A stretch of 64,000 nucleotides of DNA from CANKJK01 sp040081715 (lineage in GTDB: Bacteria > Acidobacteriota > Vicinamibacteria > Vicinamibacterales > UBA2999), in contig JBEBFY010000001.1 in NCBI GenBank assembly GCA_040081715.1, forward strand, positions 186,001 to 250,000, in the 5' to 3' direction. The translations under genes and the position numbers were made by a program. Positions 52,626-61,346 of this stretch are shown here, piece after piece. Numbering within the stretch: the first letter of the stretch is position 1; each line of letters begins with the position of its first letter. The notes below the pieces were generated by a model, which did no database searches, had not been told where the DNA came from, and worked only from the letters and a program-made list of their open reading frames with translations.

Positions 52626-53311
52626 CACGGATGCGAATCGATCAACGCGAGGAACTCCCTCGGCGCCGGCAGTTCCGGGCACCCGTGCCACGGCTGATGC
52701 GCCAGCAGTTCGTCGAGTGAGTAGCCGCCGGTGGCCACGGCGAGCGTCCGGGCGCCGATGGCGTTGGCGCAGTGGATGTCGTGGGGCGTGTCGCCAATGA
52801 CAATCGCCTGCTCCGCCTCCACGGGGCCATCCGCGCGCGCCAGTTCGAGCGCCCGCCTGGCGATCCCTGCCCGCTCCGTCGCGTCCACGGAGAAGGCGCC
52901 GCGCGAGATCAGATCCCAGAGCCCGTAGTAGACCAGCTTGGCCTTCGCGCCGCCGGCCGTATTGCCCGTCAGGAGGTACGACCGGATGTCCGGGCGATCA
53001 GCGGCCAGCACCGTCAGGATCTCGCGGACGTGCCCGAGCACCTGGCCTTCCTTGAGGGGCAGGCTGGCCGGCAGCAGTTCCTCATAGCGCGAGACCAGCC
53101 GGTCGAGATCACCGGGCGCGGGTGTAAACCCCAGGAACTCGAGGGTCTTGACGCCGATCTGAAAGTCCGTCATTCCGGAACTCCGGATGGACGACCGCAG
53201 ATCGAAATCCTGCCCGGTCAGTTCCTTGACCGCGTCGTTCCACGCGATCATCCCGGCTCCGCCCGTGGCGAGCAGCGTCCCGTCGATGTCCCAGAAGAGC
53301 ACGGTACTCAT
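52625..53311 (-). CDS. HAD-superfamily phosphatase
   Basis: A 228-residue cytoplasmic phosphatase of the phosphoglycolate-phosphatase-like HAD group. Motif I is DIDGTL with nucleophile Asp8 and Asp10, motif II lies in LLTGNT, the Lys is in GAKAKL, and motif IV is VIGDTPHD. In nonulosonic-acid pathways (for example KDN) an HAD enzyme removes the 9-phosphate after the NeuB-type condensation, and that is a reasonable guess here. Its start overlaps the transketolase stop by 4 bases (ATGA) and its stop overlaps the next start by one base. Confidence 0.88.
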   Translation of the reverse strand: MSTVLFWDIDGTLLATGGAGMIAWNDAVKELTGQDFDLRSSIRSSGMTDFQIGVKTLEFLGFTPAPGDLDRLVSRYEELLPASLPLKEGQVLGHVREILTVLAADRPDIRSYLLTGNTAGGAKAKLVYYGLWDLISRGAFSVDATERAGIARRALELARADGPVEAEQAIVIGDTPHDIHCANAIGARTLAVATGGYSLDELLAHQPWHGCPELPAPREFLALIDSHP

Positions 53312-55251
53312 GCGCGCCAGTGCCCGCGGAAGGCACGCGTCAGGCTCTCAACATCGAGCCCGTGATGGGTCAGCACCTCGTCGTTGGTGCCGCACTCCGG
53401 CAGCTCGGTGACGCCGAGGCGCAGCAGCCGCACGCCCGGATCCAGGCCAAGTTCGGCCAGCGCGGCGCCGACCATCTCACCCTGGCCGCCGTGCCGGTAG
53501 TGATTGTCGAGCGTCACAACCTTCCGGCAGCTGCCGACCACGGACGACAGCCACGCCGGATCGATCCGGTTCAGCCACGGCAGGTTCACCAGGCGCACGT
53601 GGATACCCTCGGCCGCCAGCGCCTCGGCCGCGTGCCAGGCATTGGCCAGCAACCAGGGGCCGTAGCCGATGACCACGAGGTCCGAGCCTTCCCTCACCGT
53701 CCAGCCGGCGCCCACGCGCAGCGGGCCCGCCGGGGTGTAGGTGAATGGCATCGGCCACTTCACGGACACGAGTCGCAGATAGCTGCTCTCCTCGACCTGT
53801 GTCACCAAGTGATCGACGAGCGCAGCAACCTCGCCCTCCGATGACGGCTCCGCCATCACGAGGTTGGGCACGGCGCTGAGTGCCGAGATGTCGCGCACCG
53901 ACTGGTGCGAGTGCCCCGGGCCGCCCGGAATCAGTCCGGCAAGCGAGCCGACATACATCACCTTCGATGACTCGCTGCACTGGTTGTAGATCTGTTCGTT
54001 CGGACGCGCGGCGAGGAAGCAGGCGAAGGAGTGCACCACCGGCAGCACACCGCGGCGGGCCATCCCGCAGGCCATCGACACCATGTCCTGCTCGGCGATG
54101 CCGCACTCGACGAACCGTTCCGGGAAGGCGGCCGCGAAGTCGAGCAGCCCGCAGTCCTTGACGAGGTCCGCGTCGAGCGCCACGAGTAATGGGTGCCGGC
54201 GCCCGGCGTCGACCAGCGCGCGGCCGTAGGCGGCCACGAGGTTGTCTGTCTCGCGGGGTTCGCGGCGGGGATTCCGGACGCGCATGTCCGTCCGCACCTC
54301 GCCAAGCCCGAGGGCGGCAAACCGGCGGTTGGCCTCGGCCATCAGTTGTGACAGGCCCTCGATGTACTGCGTTTCCGGCGGCGCCCCGGAGTGAAACAGG
54401 TAGAGGTCGCCTGCGGCGAGCGCCGTGGGCCCTTCCATGAACGACACACCGCGGCCCTTCACCGTGTCGGCAATGATGACTTTCGGCCGGTCCGTGATGG
54501 CGTCCAGCGCGCGGAGCGTGCGGGAAAACGCGTCGAGGTCGTGGCCATCGCAGCGGCTCACATGCCACCCGAAGGCGCGGAACTTCGCTTCCACGTCGCC
54601 CAGGTCGTTGACCCGGCTCACCCAGGTGTCGGACTGCACTTTGTTGTGGTCAACGATGGCGACAATCTCGCCCAGCCCCATGTGGGCGCCGGTGGCGAGC
54701 GATTCCCAGAGCTGCCCTTCCTGGAGTTCTCCGTCGCCGGTCAGCACGAAGATCCGCCGTGGTCGTCCGGCCAGCCGGTTGGCAATCGCCATGCCCTTGG
54801 CCTTCGAGATGCCCATGCCCAGCGAGCCGGTATTCGCCTGGATGAAGGGCGTCTCCACGTGTGGATGGCCAGGCAGTCCGTGCAGGCGCCGGAGTTGGTC
54901 GAGCTGGTCCGCCGGGAGCAGGCCCAGGCCGATCAGCACCGCATAGAGCGCCGGCGCGTCGTGCCCCTTCGACGAGAAGAAGATGTCGCAGGCCGCGTCG
55001 CCCTTGTCGAGGTCGCGCAGTTCGTTCAGGAACAGCCAGCTCATGATGTCGAGCGAGCTGAAGCTGCTGCCGATGTGGCCGGACCACGCACCCGTGATCA
55101 TGTAGAGCGCGTTGATGCGGGCGAGCGCCGCAAAGGCGGCCGCACGATCCTGGGCGGAGGCACCGGTGGAGCCGAGCAGACGCTGGAACTCACCGGCAGG
55201 AACGGAGTGCAGGTCGAGGCTCTCGCCCTGGTCTGTCTGAAGGTCACCCAT
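53308..55251 (-). CDS. Transketolase (single chain) in a polysaccharide operon
   Basis: A 647-residue thiamine-diphosphate enzyme with all three transketolase domains on one chain. The TPP signature is GDGELQEGQ at residues 172-180 ending in DHNK, and SSKGHDAPALYA and HPHVETP are active-site loops. The pyrimidine-binding domain has VECGIAEQDMVSMACGMA, and the C-terminal domain is typical. It transfers a two-carbon ketol unit. Its place amid sugar-nucleotide genes suggests a biosynthetic role in making a precursor ketose or aldose phosphate rather than the core pentose-phosphate pathway. An 18-base gap separates it from the cytidylyltransferase gene. Confidence 0.9.
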   Translation of the reverse strand: MGDLQTDQGESLDLHSVPAGEFQRLLGSTGASAQDRAAAFAALARINALYMITGAWSGHIGSSFSSLDIMSWLFLNELRDLDKGDAACDIFFSSKGHDAPALYAVLIGLGLLPADQLDQLRRLHGLPGHPHVETPFIQANTGSLGMGISKAKGMAIANRLAGRPRRIFVLTGDGELQEGQLWESLATGAHMGLGEIVAIVDHNKVQSDTWVSRVNDLGDVEAKFRAFGWHVSRCDGHDLDAFSRTLRALDAITDRPKVIIADTVKGRGVSFMEGPTALAAGDLYLFHSGAPPETQYIEGLSQLMAEANRRFAALGLGEVRTDMRVRNPRREPRETDNLVAAYGRALVDAGRRHPLLVALDADLVKDCGLLDFAAAFPERFVECGIAEQDMVSMACGMARRGVLPVVHSFACFLAARPNEQIYNQCSESSKVMYVGSLAGLIPGGPGHSHQSVRDISALSAVPNLVMAEPSSEGEVAALVDHLVTQVEESSYLRLVSVKWPMPFTYTPAGPLRVGAGWTVREGSDLVVIGYGPWLLANAWHAAEALAAEGIHVRLVNLPWLNRIDPAWLSSVVGSCRKVVTLDNHYRHGGQGEMVGAALAELGLDPGVRLLRLGVTELPECGTNDEVLTHHGLDVESLTRAFRGHWRA

Positions 55252-55269
55252 GATGTGCGGCCACTTTTC

Positions 55270-56031
55270 CTATGCGCCGAACGGCGCCACGGTGATTGGC
55301 TCCAGCGTGACCGTCCCGTCGGCGAGGAGCCGTTCGGCGATCAGCCAGTCCACCGGGTCATTGATATCGAACCCTTCGTGCCCCTCGGTGATGAAGGGCA
55401 CGACGACGTCGCCCGCAATCGTCCGGCGGTCGCGGACCACCGACGTCCAGGCAATTTCGAGAGACGCGTTCTGCACGTAGACGAGCGGCAGCGCCTGGTA
55501 GGGCGTGCTGTGCCAGGGCTGTTCGGCCGGGCCAAACGGCAGCAGCGGGAACATGCGCTCGCCCCGCACGACCCACATCTTGCCGGGATGCTGGGTACAC
55601 TTTTCGACGGCGCGCAGGGAGTCCACGCCCTGCTGGGCGAGGAAGAGCGCCATCGCCCGGCGGATCGTCGCCGCGGTTCTGAACGGGCTCGTGGGCCGCA
55701 GCAGGCTGAAGCAGTCGTACGGCCGACCGGATGAGGCCAGCGTCGCCAGCGTGTGCTCGACCCACTCGATGTCGGGCGAGGTGTCGCCGGCGAAGGCTGC
55801 CGGCCGGAGAAAGGGCACCTCGGCGCCGTAGTGCCGCGCCACGCGCGCGATCTCCTCGGACTCGGTCGAGACGATGACGGCCTCGAACACCCCGCTGGCC
55901 CGGGCCGCGGCAATCGTGCACGCCAGCATCGGATGCCCTCCGAGCGGACGGACGTTCTTGCCAGGGACGCGCTTGGATCCCTGACGCGCGGGGATCAGCG
56001 CGACGGCTCGTGCGGGTACGGGGTCAGGCAT
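55270..56031 (-). CDS. CMP-sugar cytidylyltransferase (NeuA/PseF-like)
   Basis: A 253-residue nucleotidyltransferase that activates an acidic keto-sugar with CTP. The N-terminal signature IPARQGSKRVPGKN is at residues 13-26, FSLLRPTSPFRT marks the nucleotide-binding core, and FITEGHEGFDINDPVDW holds the conserved Asp pair. The acylneuraminate/pseudaminate/legionaminate type cannot be told apart from sequence alone. It lies between transketolase and aldehyde dehydrogenase genes; the NeuB-like synthase is three genes upstream. Confidence 0.88.
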   Translation of the reverse strand: MPDPVPARAVALIPARQGSKRVPGKNVRPLGGHPMLACTIAAARASGVFEAVIVSTESEEIARVARHYGAEVPFLRPAAFAGDTSPDIEWVEHTLATLASSGRPYDCFSLLRPTSPFRTAATIRRAMALFLAQQGVDSLRAVEKCTQHPGKMWVVRGERMFPLLPFGPAEQPWHSTPYQALPLVYVQNASLEIAWTSVVRDRRTIAGDVVVPFITEGHEGFDINDPVDWLIAERLLADGTVTLEPITVAPFGA

Positions 56032-56042
56032 GGGGTTCCCGG

Positions 56043-57530
56043 TCAGACGTGAGCGGGATCGTGGTTGATGTAGATGGTCTTGAGGTCCGAGTACACGTCG
56101 ATCGCGGCGGTCCCCGCCTCCCGCCAGCCGTTGCCCGACTGCTTCAGGCCGCCAAACGGCAGGTGGGCTTCGCTGCCGAACGTGCCGCCGTTGACGACGG
56201 CCACGCCCGACTGGATGCGGGCGATGAACGTCATGGCGCGGTGGATGCTGCGCGTGTGAATCGACGCCGTCAAGCCGAAGGCTGAATCGTTGGCCAGCCG
56301 TACGGCCTCCTCGAAGTCATGCACCCGATAGAGGCACGTGATCGGCCCGAAGAGTTCGTTGCGCGTAATCTCGGCGGAGAGGCCAGCCTGCTCAATGAGG
56401 GTCGGCGCCACGTAGTAGCCGCCCTCGTGGACGCCTCCCGTCAGCCGCTGACCGCCGGTCAGGATCACGGCACCGTCCTGGCGGGCCCGGTCAACCGAGG
56501 CCAGCATGTTGGTCATCTGTTCAACGTTAATGACCGGGCCGAAGTCGTCCGCATCGGACGAGCCAACCTTCAGGGCCGTGGTCGCGGCCACGAGTTTCGC
56601 CTTGAACGCGTCGTACACCGCGTCGAACACGATGATGCGGCTGCCCGCCGCGCAGCGCTGGCCGGCATTGCTGAACGCCGACCCGACGGTCCACTTCACG
56701 GCGTTGTCGAGATCCGCGTCGTCGCACACGATGAGCGGGTTCTTGCCGCCCAGTTCCAGGCAGGTCTTCGCCAGGCGGCGGCCGGCTGTTTCAGCGATCC
56801 AGCGGCCCACGCCAGTCGAGCCGGTGAAGCTCACGATGTCCACGTCGGGATGTTCGACGAGCGGCGCACCCGCCTCCTCGCCGAGCCCGTGCACGGTGCT
56901 GTACACCCCATCGGGAATTCCCGCCAGGCGGGCCAGCACGCCGAAGGCCCAGGCCGACAGCGGCGTATCTTCCGAGGCCTTCATGACGGCGGCGTTGCCG
57001 CACAGCAACGCCGGAAACGCCTTCCACGCCACGTTGGCAATCGGGGTGTTGGCCGCGATGATGAGCCCGGCCACGCCGAGCGGCTGACGCATCACGAGGG
57101 CGGCCTTGTTCGGCACGGCGCTGGTTGTCGTGGTGCCGTAGAAACGGCGGCCCTCACCGGCCACGAAGAAACCCATCTCGATGGCTGCGTCGGTTTCGCC
57201 AAGCGCGTCCTTCAGGGACTTGCCCGTCTCGCGCGCGACCAGCGTCGCGATGGCCGTCTTGTGCTCCATCAGCAGCAGCGCAAGCCGCCGCAGGGCGTCG
57301 CCCCGCGACACGACGGTCTGGGCCGCCCACGCCGGCTGCGCGGCCCGCGCCGCCGCCACGGCCTGGTCGATATCCGCCTTCGTGGACCTCGCCACCTGGC
57401 ACACCACCCGCCCACTGGCGGGGTCGAGCTTGGCGAACGTCTGTCCACCGGAGGCGGGCAGGTCTCGATGGCCAATCTGATTCGGGATCGTGGCCGGAAT
57501 CGTCCGGAGGTCCGGAGCGGCGGTCACCAC
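56043..57530 (-). CDS. Aldehyde dehydrogenase family protein
   Basis: A 495-residue NAD(P)-dependent aldehyde dehydrogenase. Catalytic Glu259 is in CLELGGKNP and catalytic Cys293 in SNAGQRCAAGSR; the nucleotide-binding SFTGSTGVGRW is at residues 234-244. Closest in style to semialdehyde and 2-oxoglutarate semialdehyde dehydrogenases. In this operon it may oxidise a sugar-derived aldehyde. Its GTG start overlaps the SDR stop by 7 bases (GTGGTGA), and it ends 11 bases before the cytidylyltransferase gene. Confidence 0.9.
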   Translation of the reverse strand: MVTAAPDLRTIPATIPNQIGHRDLPASGGQTFAKLDPASGRVVCQVARSTKADIDQAVAAARAAQPAWAAQTVVSRGDALRRLALLLMEHKTAIATLVARETGKSLKDALGETDAAIEMGFFVAGEGRRFYGTTTTSAVPNKAALVMRQPLGVAGLIIAANTPIANVAWKAFPALLCGNAAVMKASEDTPLSAWAFGVLARLAGIPDGVYSTVHGLGEEAGAPLVEHPDVDIVSFTGSTGVGRWIAETAGRRLAKTCLELGGKNPLIVCDDADLDNAVKWTVGSAFSNAGQRCAAGSRIIVFDAVYDAFKAKLVAATTALKVGSSDADDFGPVINVEQMTNMLASVDRARQDGAVILTGGQRLTGGVHEGGYYVAPTLIEQAGLSAEITRNELFGPITCLYRVHDFEEAVRLANDSAFGLTASIHTRSIHRAMTFIARIQSGVAVVNGGTFGSEAHLPFGGLKQSGNGWREAGTAAIDVYSDLKTIYINHDPAHV

Positions 57531-58333
57531 GCGGTAAACCCTCCATCAACCCGCAGCTCGTGTCCGGTCACATACGACGCGGCTGTCGAGGCCAGGAACA
57601 CCAGCGGTCCCTTGAGGTCGCCAGGCTCCGCCATCCGTCCCAGCGGCACGCGGCTGCCGTACTTGGCCTTGAACTGGCTGTCCTGGCCACCGAGGACGCC
57701 TCCGGGCGAGAGCGTGTTCACGCGGACCCCCTTGAGGCCCCAGAGCGTGGAGAAGTACTTCGTCATGTTCACAACGGCGGCCTTCGACGCGCCGTAGGCC
57801 GGCGACTTGAGAAACGGCAGGTCGCCGGGCAGGTGGTCGTAGAACCGCTGGTCCGGCGACACCGACGCGTACAGCGACCCGATGTTCACGATGGAACCGC
57901 GGCCCACAGCCGCCATTGCACCGCCAATCACCTGCGTCACCTGAAACGTGCCGAGCAGGTTGACCTCGACCATGCGCCGGAACTCGACGGCCGGGAGGTC
58001 TTCGATGGCGCTGCGGCTGCCGCCGGAATCAGGCGGCTGGTCCACCCCAGCGTTGTTGACCAGGATGGACGGCACGCCGTGCGCGGCTGCCAGCAACCGG
58101 CAGGCCTCGCTGATCGAGTCGCGGTTCGTGATGTCGCAATCAAAGCGGACGACGCGCCCGGAAAAGGCCTCCGCCACGGCGGCAAATGCGGGAGACGGCT
58201 TCGCACCGGGCAGGTCCAGGGCCGCGACCAGGGCTCCGGCCTCGACGAGCGCCTCGACCCACACCGGACCCAGCTTCCCGAGGGCGCCGGTGACCACGGC
58301 CACCTGGCCGTCAAGGGAGAACGCGGGGTTCAC
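57524..58333 (-). CDS. Short-chain dehydrogenase/reductase
   Basis: A 269-residue classical SDR oxidoreductase. The cofactor motif is TGALGKLG near residues 15-22, NNAG near 93, the catalytic Ser is in NIGSLY and the Tyr/Lys pair is YGASK. The C-terminal GHELRVDGGF is canonical. In similar glycan clusters such SDRs occur beside NeuB-like synthases. It starts at a GTG overlapping the NeuB stop by 4 bases (GTGA). The substrate is not known. Confidence 0.9.
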   Translation of the reverse strand: MNPAFSLDGQVAVVTGALGKLGPVWVEALVEAGALVAALDLPGAKPSPAFAAVAEAFSGRVVRFDCDITNRDSISEACRLLAAAHGVPSILVNNAGVDQPPDSGGSRSAIEDLPAVEFRRMVEVNLLGTFQVTQVIGGAMAAVGRGSIVNIGSLYASVSPDQRFYDHLPGDLPFLKSPAYGASKAAVVNMTKYFSTLWGLKGVRVNTLSPGGVLGGQDSQFKAKYGSRVPLGRMAEPGDLKGPLVFLASTAASYVTGHELRVDGGFTAW

Positions 58334-59409
58334 GAGCGGGCGAGCCCGGCCTTCTCGGCGCCGGCCAGCACGTCCACGCTCAGGAAGTCGTCCACGTGGA
58401 GGGCCTTCGTGGTCGCAAGGCCGATCACCTGATCCAGCTCGTAGGGCGGGATGCCACCACCGGGCGACTTCATCACGATGTCGGTCCTGGTCAGCACATG
58501 ACCGGCCGGCAGGTCGTGCGCCACCACGAGGCTCTTGCCCATCTTGAGAATCGGCGCGCGCTCACTCTCGTGGATCTTCTTGAGGCCGTCGCCCAGCGCC
58601 AGCCGGGTCCGCTCGAGGTCGCGCACCATCTTGCGCATTCCGGCGGGCTCCAGCGAGAACGCATGGTCCGTTCCCTTCATGGCCCGGTTCAGGGTGAAGT
58701 GCTTCTCCACCACGCGGGCGCCGAGCACGAAGGCGGCCACGGCCATCGCGATGCCGCTGTCGTGACCTGAGAATCCCACGACGGCCCCTGGAAATTCCTG
58801 CCGGTACTGCGTGATGACGCGCAGGTCCAGTTCCTCCCACGCCGCCGGGTAGCCGGCCGTGCACTGCAGGAGACAGAGCTGGGGATTGATCGGCATCACC
58901 GCGTCATAGGCGCGTCGAACCTCGTCGAGGCGCGCACCGCCGGTGGAAATGATGACGGGCTTGCCGAAGCTGGCCACGTGCTTGAGCAGCGGGGTGCTCT
59001 TCACGTCGCCCGAGGCGATCTTGTAGGCCGGCACGTTGAGGCCGGCGAGGAAGTCCGCGCTCTCGAAGTCGAAGGCGGTCGCGAAGAAGTCCACGCCCAG
59101 TTCGGCCGCGTAGGCCTGCAGGTCCTTGTACTCCTTCAGCTCGAACTCGAGGAACTCCCGGTGCTCACCATAGGTGGCGCCGTAGCTGTTCTCGTTGTCG
59201 TAGGGCTTGTCGTAGGCGGCCTTCGTGTACAGGCCCCGGTTGTTGCGCTTCTGCAGCTTGACCGCGTGCGCCCCGGCCGCCTTGGCTGCCTTGAACATCT
59301 CGCGCGCTGTCTGGAGCTTCCCCTGGTGGTTGTGCCCGATCTCGGCGATGACGTAGCAGTCGGCCTGGTCCCCGATCTCGTGCGACCCGATCCTGATGGT
59401 TGCTGACAC
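58330..59409 (-). CDS. NeuB-type nonulosonic-acid synthase
   Basis: A 359-residue synthase condensing phosphoenolpyruvate with a hexose or hexosamine (or its phosphate) to give a nine-carbon keto acid. The barrel has VIAEIGHNHQGKL at residues 20-32, KAAGAHAVKLQ, FATAFDFES, KIASGDVKSTPLL, and GFSGHDSGIA with a metal-binding His; VVEKHFTLNR carries the family Glu/His. An antifreeze-like SAF domain (residues about 295-350, MGKSLVVAHDLPAGHVLT) closes over the sugar. GTG start with AGGAG 6 bases upstream. The sugar could be sialic, legionaminic, pseudaminic or KDN-like; context cannot decide. Confidence 0.9.
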   Translation of the reverse strand: MSATIRIGSHEIGDQADCYVIAEIGHNHQGKLQTAREMFKAAKAAGAHAVKLQKRNNRGLYTKAAYDKPYDNENSYGATYGEHREFLEFELKEYKDLQAYAAELGVDFFATAFDFESADFLAGLNVPAYKIASGDVKSTPLLKHVASFGKPVIISTGGARLDEVRRAYDAVMPINPQLCLLQCTAGYPAAWEELDLRVITQYRQEFPGAVVGFSGHDSGIAMAVAAFVLGARVVEKHFTLNRAMKGTDHAFSLEPAGMRKMVRDLERTRLALGDGLKKIHESERAPILKMGKSLVVAHDLPAGHVLTRTDIVMKSPGGGIPPYELDQVIGLATTKALHVDDFLSVDVLAGAEKAGLARS

Positions 59410-59448
59410 TCAATGCTCCTGTGGTCGAAAGCCGGCCGATCGCGGCAG

Positions 59449-60402
59449 CTAGACGGGGACGGCCGGCCGCAACTGCGCGACCAGCCGATCCCAGCCGTAC
59501 TCCGCGTGCGCGATCTCGCGCGCCGCGCGGCCGATACGCCCCGATTCCTCCGCTCCCGGAAGACGGTCGCACCGGTTGATGTCGATGACGTTCTTCATGT
59601 GCTCGAACCCCCTGGGCGAATCGCCGTCGAGGTTGGTGATGACCGTGGCGCCGCACTCCATCGCGGCGTTGACCGTCGTGTTGTTGGCTCGCAGCCCCTT
59701 CTCGAAGAAGGCCGCGAGGTACGTGCAGTCGAGCAGGTGGTTGTAGACGGCCGTATCCGAGAGATACCCCATGAAATACACCTGGCCGTTGAACAACGCC
59801 TGGAGTTCCTCGAACCGCACCACGAACGAACCGTCGAAGTCCGTGCCCTCGTGCAGGGCTGTCGAGACGAAGACCGAATAGCTCCGCCCGGTCGCATCAA
59901 GCAGGTCCCGGAGGCGGGTATAGAGCGGCACGCGGATCTTGTGCGCCATCCCGAAGGTGAAGACCTTGAGCTCGGTCGGTTCGAAGCGCTGGGGATTCAG
60001 GATGGTGCCCGGGCAGAACAACTCGCTGAGATCGGGACGCGCCGGCCGGAGCTCGCGGGCCAGTTCGCTGTTGCCGCAGTACACCTTTCCCGCCGACGCC
60101 AGCAGCCGCTGCTCGATTGGCTCGCCCCGGAAGTTGTGGAAGAACAGCTCGAAGTCCCCGGCGTGCGCCTGGCTCCAGGTGTCGAGGTCGGCGGCGTCGG
60201 CCGCCGTGAACTCCTCCAGTTTGATGGACAGGAGGGGACGGCGGTAGCTGCCCAGCTCAACCGCACGGATCCCGACAACCGGCACACCGAGGTGTGTGGA
60301 GAGAATCGTGTTGAACTTGGCGATCCCGCAGGTCCACGGGTTCAGGTGGTACCCCGCGATGCAGTCGATCATCGGCGCGTCGGACATTTCCGGAACGCTC
60401 AT
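59449..60402 (-). CDS. Putative GT-B glycosyltransferase
   Basis: A 317-residue cytoplasmic protein. It starts with CIAGYHLNPWTCGIAKFN, followed by a middle region of alternating strands and helices. The C-terminal AAFFEKGLRANNTTVNAAMECGATVITNLD resembles the donor-binding end of GT-B enzymes of the GT4 type (shown here as scattered segments, positions about 222-252). No standard family match is obvious to me. The ATG at 60402 overlaps the stop of the upstream glycosyltransferase by 4 bases (ATGA). It precedes the NeuB gene by 39 bases. Confidence 0.6.
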   Translation of the reverse strand: MSVPEMSDAPMIDCIAGYHLNPWTCGIAKFNTILSTHLGVPVVGIRAVELGSYRRPLLSIKLEEFTAADAADLDTWSQAHAGDFELFFHNFRGEPIEQRLLASAGKVYCGNSELARELRPARPDLSELFCPGTILNPQRFEPTELKVFTFGMAHKIRVPLYTRLRDLLDATGRSYSVFVSTALHEGTDFDGSFVVRFEELQALFNGQVYFMGYLSDTAVYNHLLDCTYLAAFFEKGLRANNTTVNAAMECGATVITNLDGDSPRGFEHMKNVIDINRCDRLPGAEESGRIGRAAREIAHAEYGWDRLVAQLRPAVPV

Positions 60403-61346
60403 TCTATCTTAGGGGTCGCGGACTCCCCCTTCCCGCCCGGGCTCCCGCCCGTGGCCGCTTCCACCAGATACACAGGCCGACGTCTCGACAATTCGAGCCC
60501 CCGCCACACGTACTCCCCGACCAGTCCCACCGCGGCCAGTTGCAGCCCTGTGAACACGGCCATGGCTGACGCCAGCGCCAGTACCGCGCCGCCGTGGGTG
60601 CCCGTCCAGGCCCAGAGTCCGATCGCCAGGCCGCCCACCATGAGGGCGGCGCCCAGCCCCGCCACTGCGCGGAGCGGAAACGCCGAGAACGCGGTCACCG
60701 AATCGGCGACCAACGCGGCCTTCTTGGCCAGGGTCCAGCCCGACCGCCCTGCGGCGCGCGGCCGCTTGTCGTACTCGACAAACTCCTGACGGAACCCCAT
60801 CGACGAGATGAGCGCGAACACGCTGACCTGGCGCTCCGCATGGCGGCCAAAGGCGTCGAGGACCGCGCGGTCGACGAGAAAGAAGTCGGCTCCGCGCGCC
60901 GGTATCTCCGTGAGGCCGACGACCCGGCGCATGAGCCAGTAGTAGATCACCGCAAAGCCGGCATGCGTCCGCTCGCCAGGCCGGGCACGCCTGGTCGCCC
61001 ATACGACCTGTGCGCCCTGGCGCCACCGGGCCAGCATCGAGCCCACCACCTCGGGCGGGTCCTGCAGGTCGGCCGCCATCACGACCGCGGCGTCCCCGCG
61101 CGCGTGGTGCAGCCCAGCCGTGATCGCCATGTGCGACCCTGAGTTCCGGGCCAGGCGCAGCCCGCGGACGCGGCCGTCCCGCGCGGCCAGGTCGCGGATG
61201 CAGGCGAAGGTGCCGTCGGCGGAGTGGTCGTCCACCACGATCCATTCCCACGCTTCGCCCAGCGTGGCCATCGTGCTCGTCACGCGGTCGTACAAGGCCT
61301 GCAGGTTGGAAGCCTCGTTGAACGCGGGTGTCACTAGGGAGAGCAT
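60399..61346 (-). CDS. Family 2 glycosyltransferase with membrane anchor (GtrB/ArnC-like)
   Basis: A 315-residue polyprenyl-phosphate-type glycosyltransferase. VTPAFNEASNL and VVDDHSADGT are the GT-A start, AADLQDPPEV holds the metal Asp, and the C-terminus has two transmembrane helices (residues about 232-252 and 262-285) as in dolichyl/undecaprenyl-phosphate mannosyl and glucosyl transferases. It probably charges undecaprenyl phosphate with a sugar for flipping or decoration. Start overlaps the aminotransferase stop by one base (TGATG). Confidence 0.88.
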   Translation of the reverse strand: MLSLVTPAFNEASNLQALYDRVTSTMATLGEAWEWIVVDDHSADGTFACIRDLAARDGRVRGLRLARNSGSHMAITAGLHHARGDAAVVMAADLQDPPEVVGSMLARWRQGAQVVWATRRARPGERTHAGFAVIYYWLMRRVVGLTEIPARGADFFLVDRAVLDAFGRHAERQVSVFALISSMGFRQEFVEYDKRPRAAGRSGWTLAKKAALVADSVTAFSAFPLRAVAGLGAALMVGGLAIGLWAWTGTHGGAVLALASAMAVFTGLQLAAVGLVGEYVWRGLELSRRRPVYLVEAATGGSPGGKGESATPKIE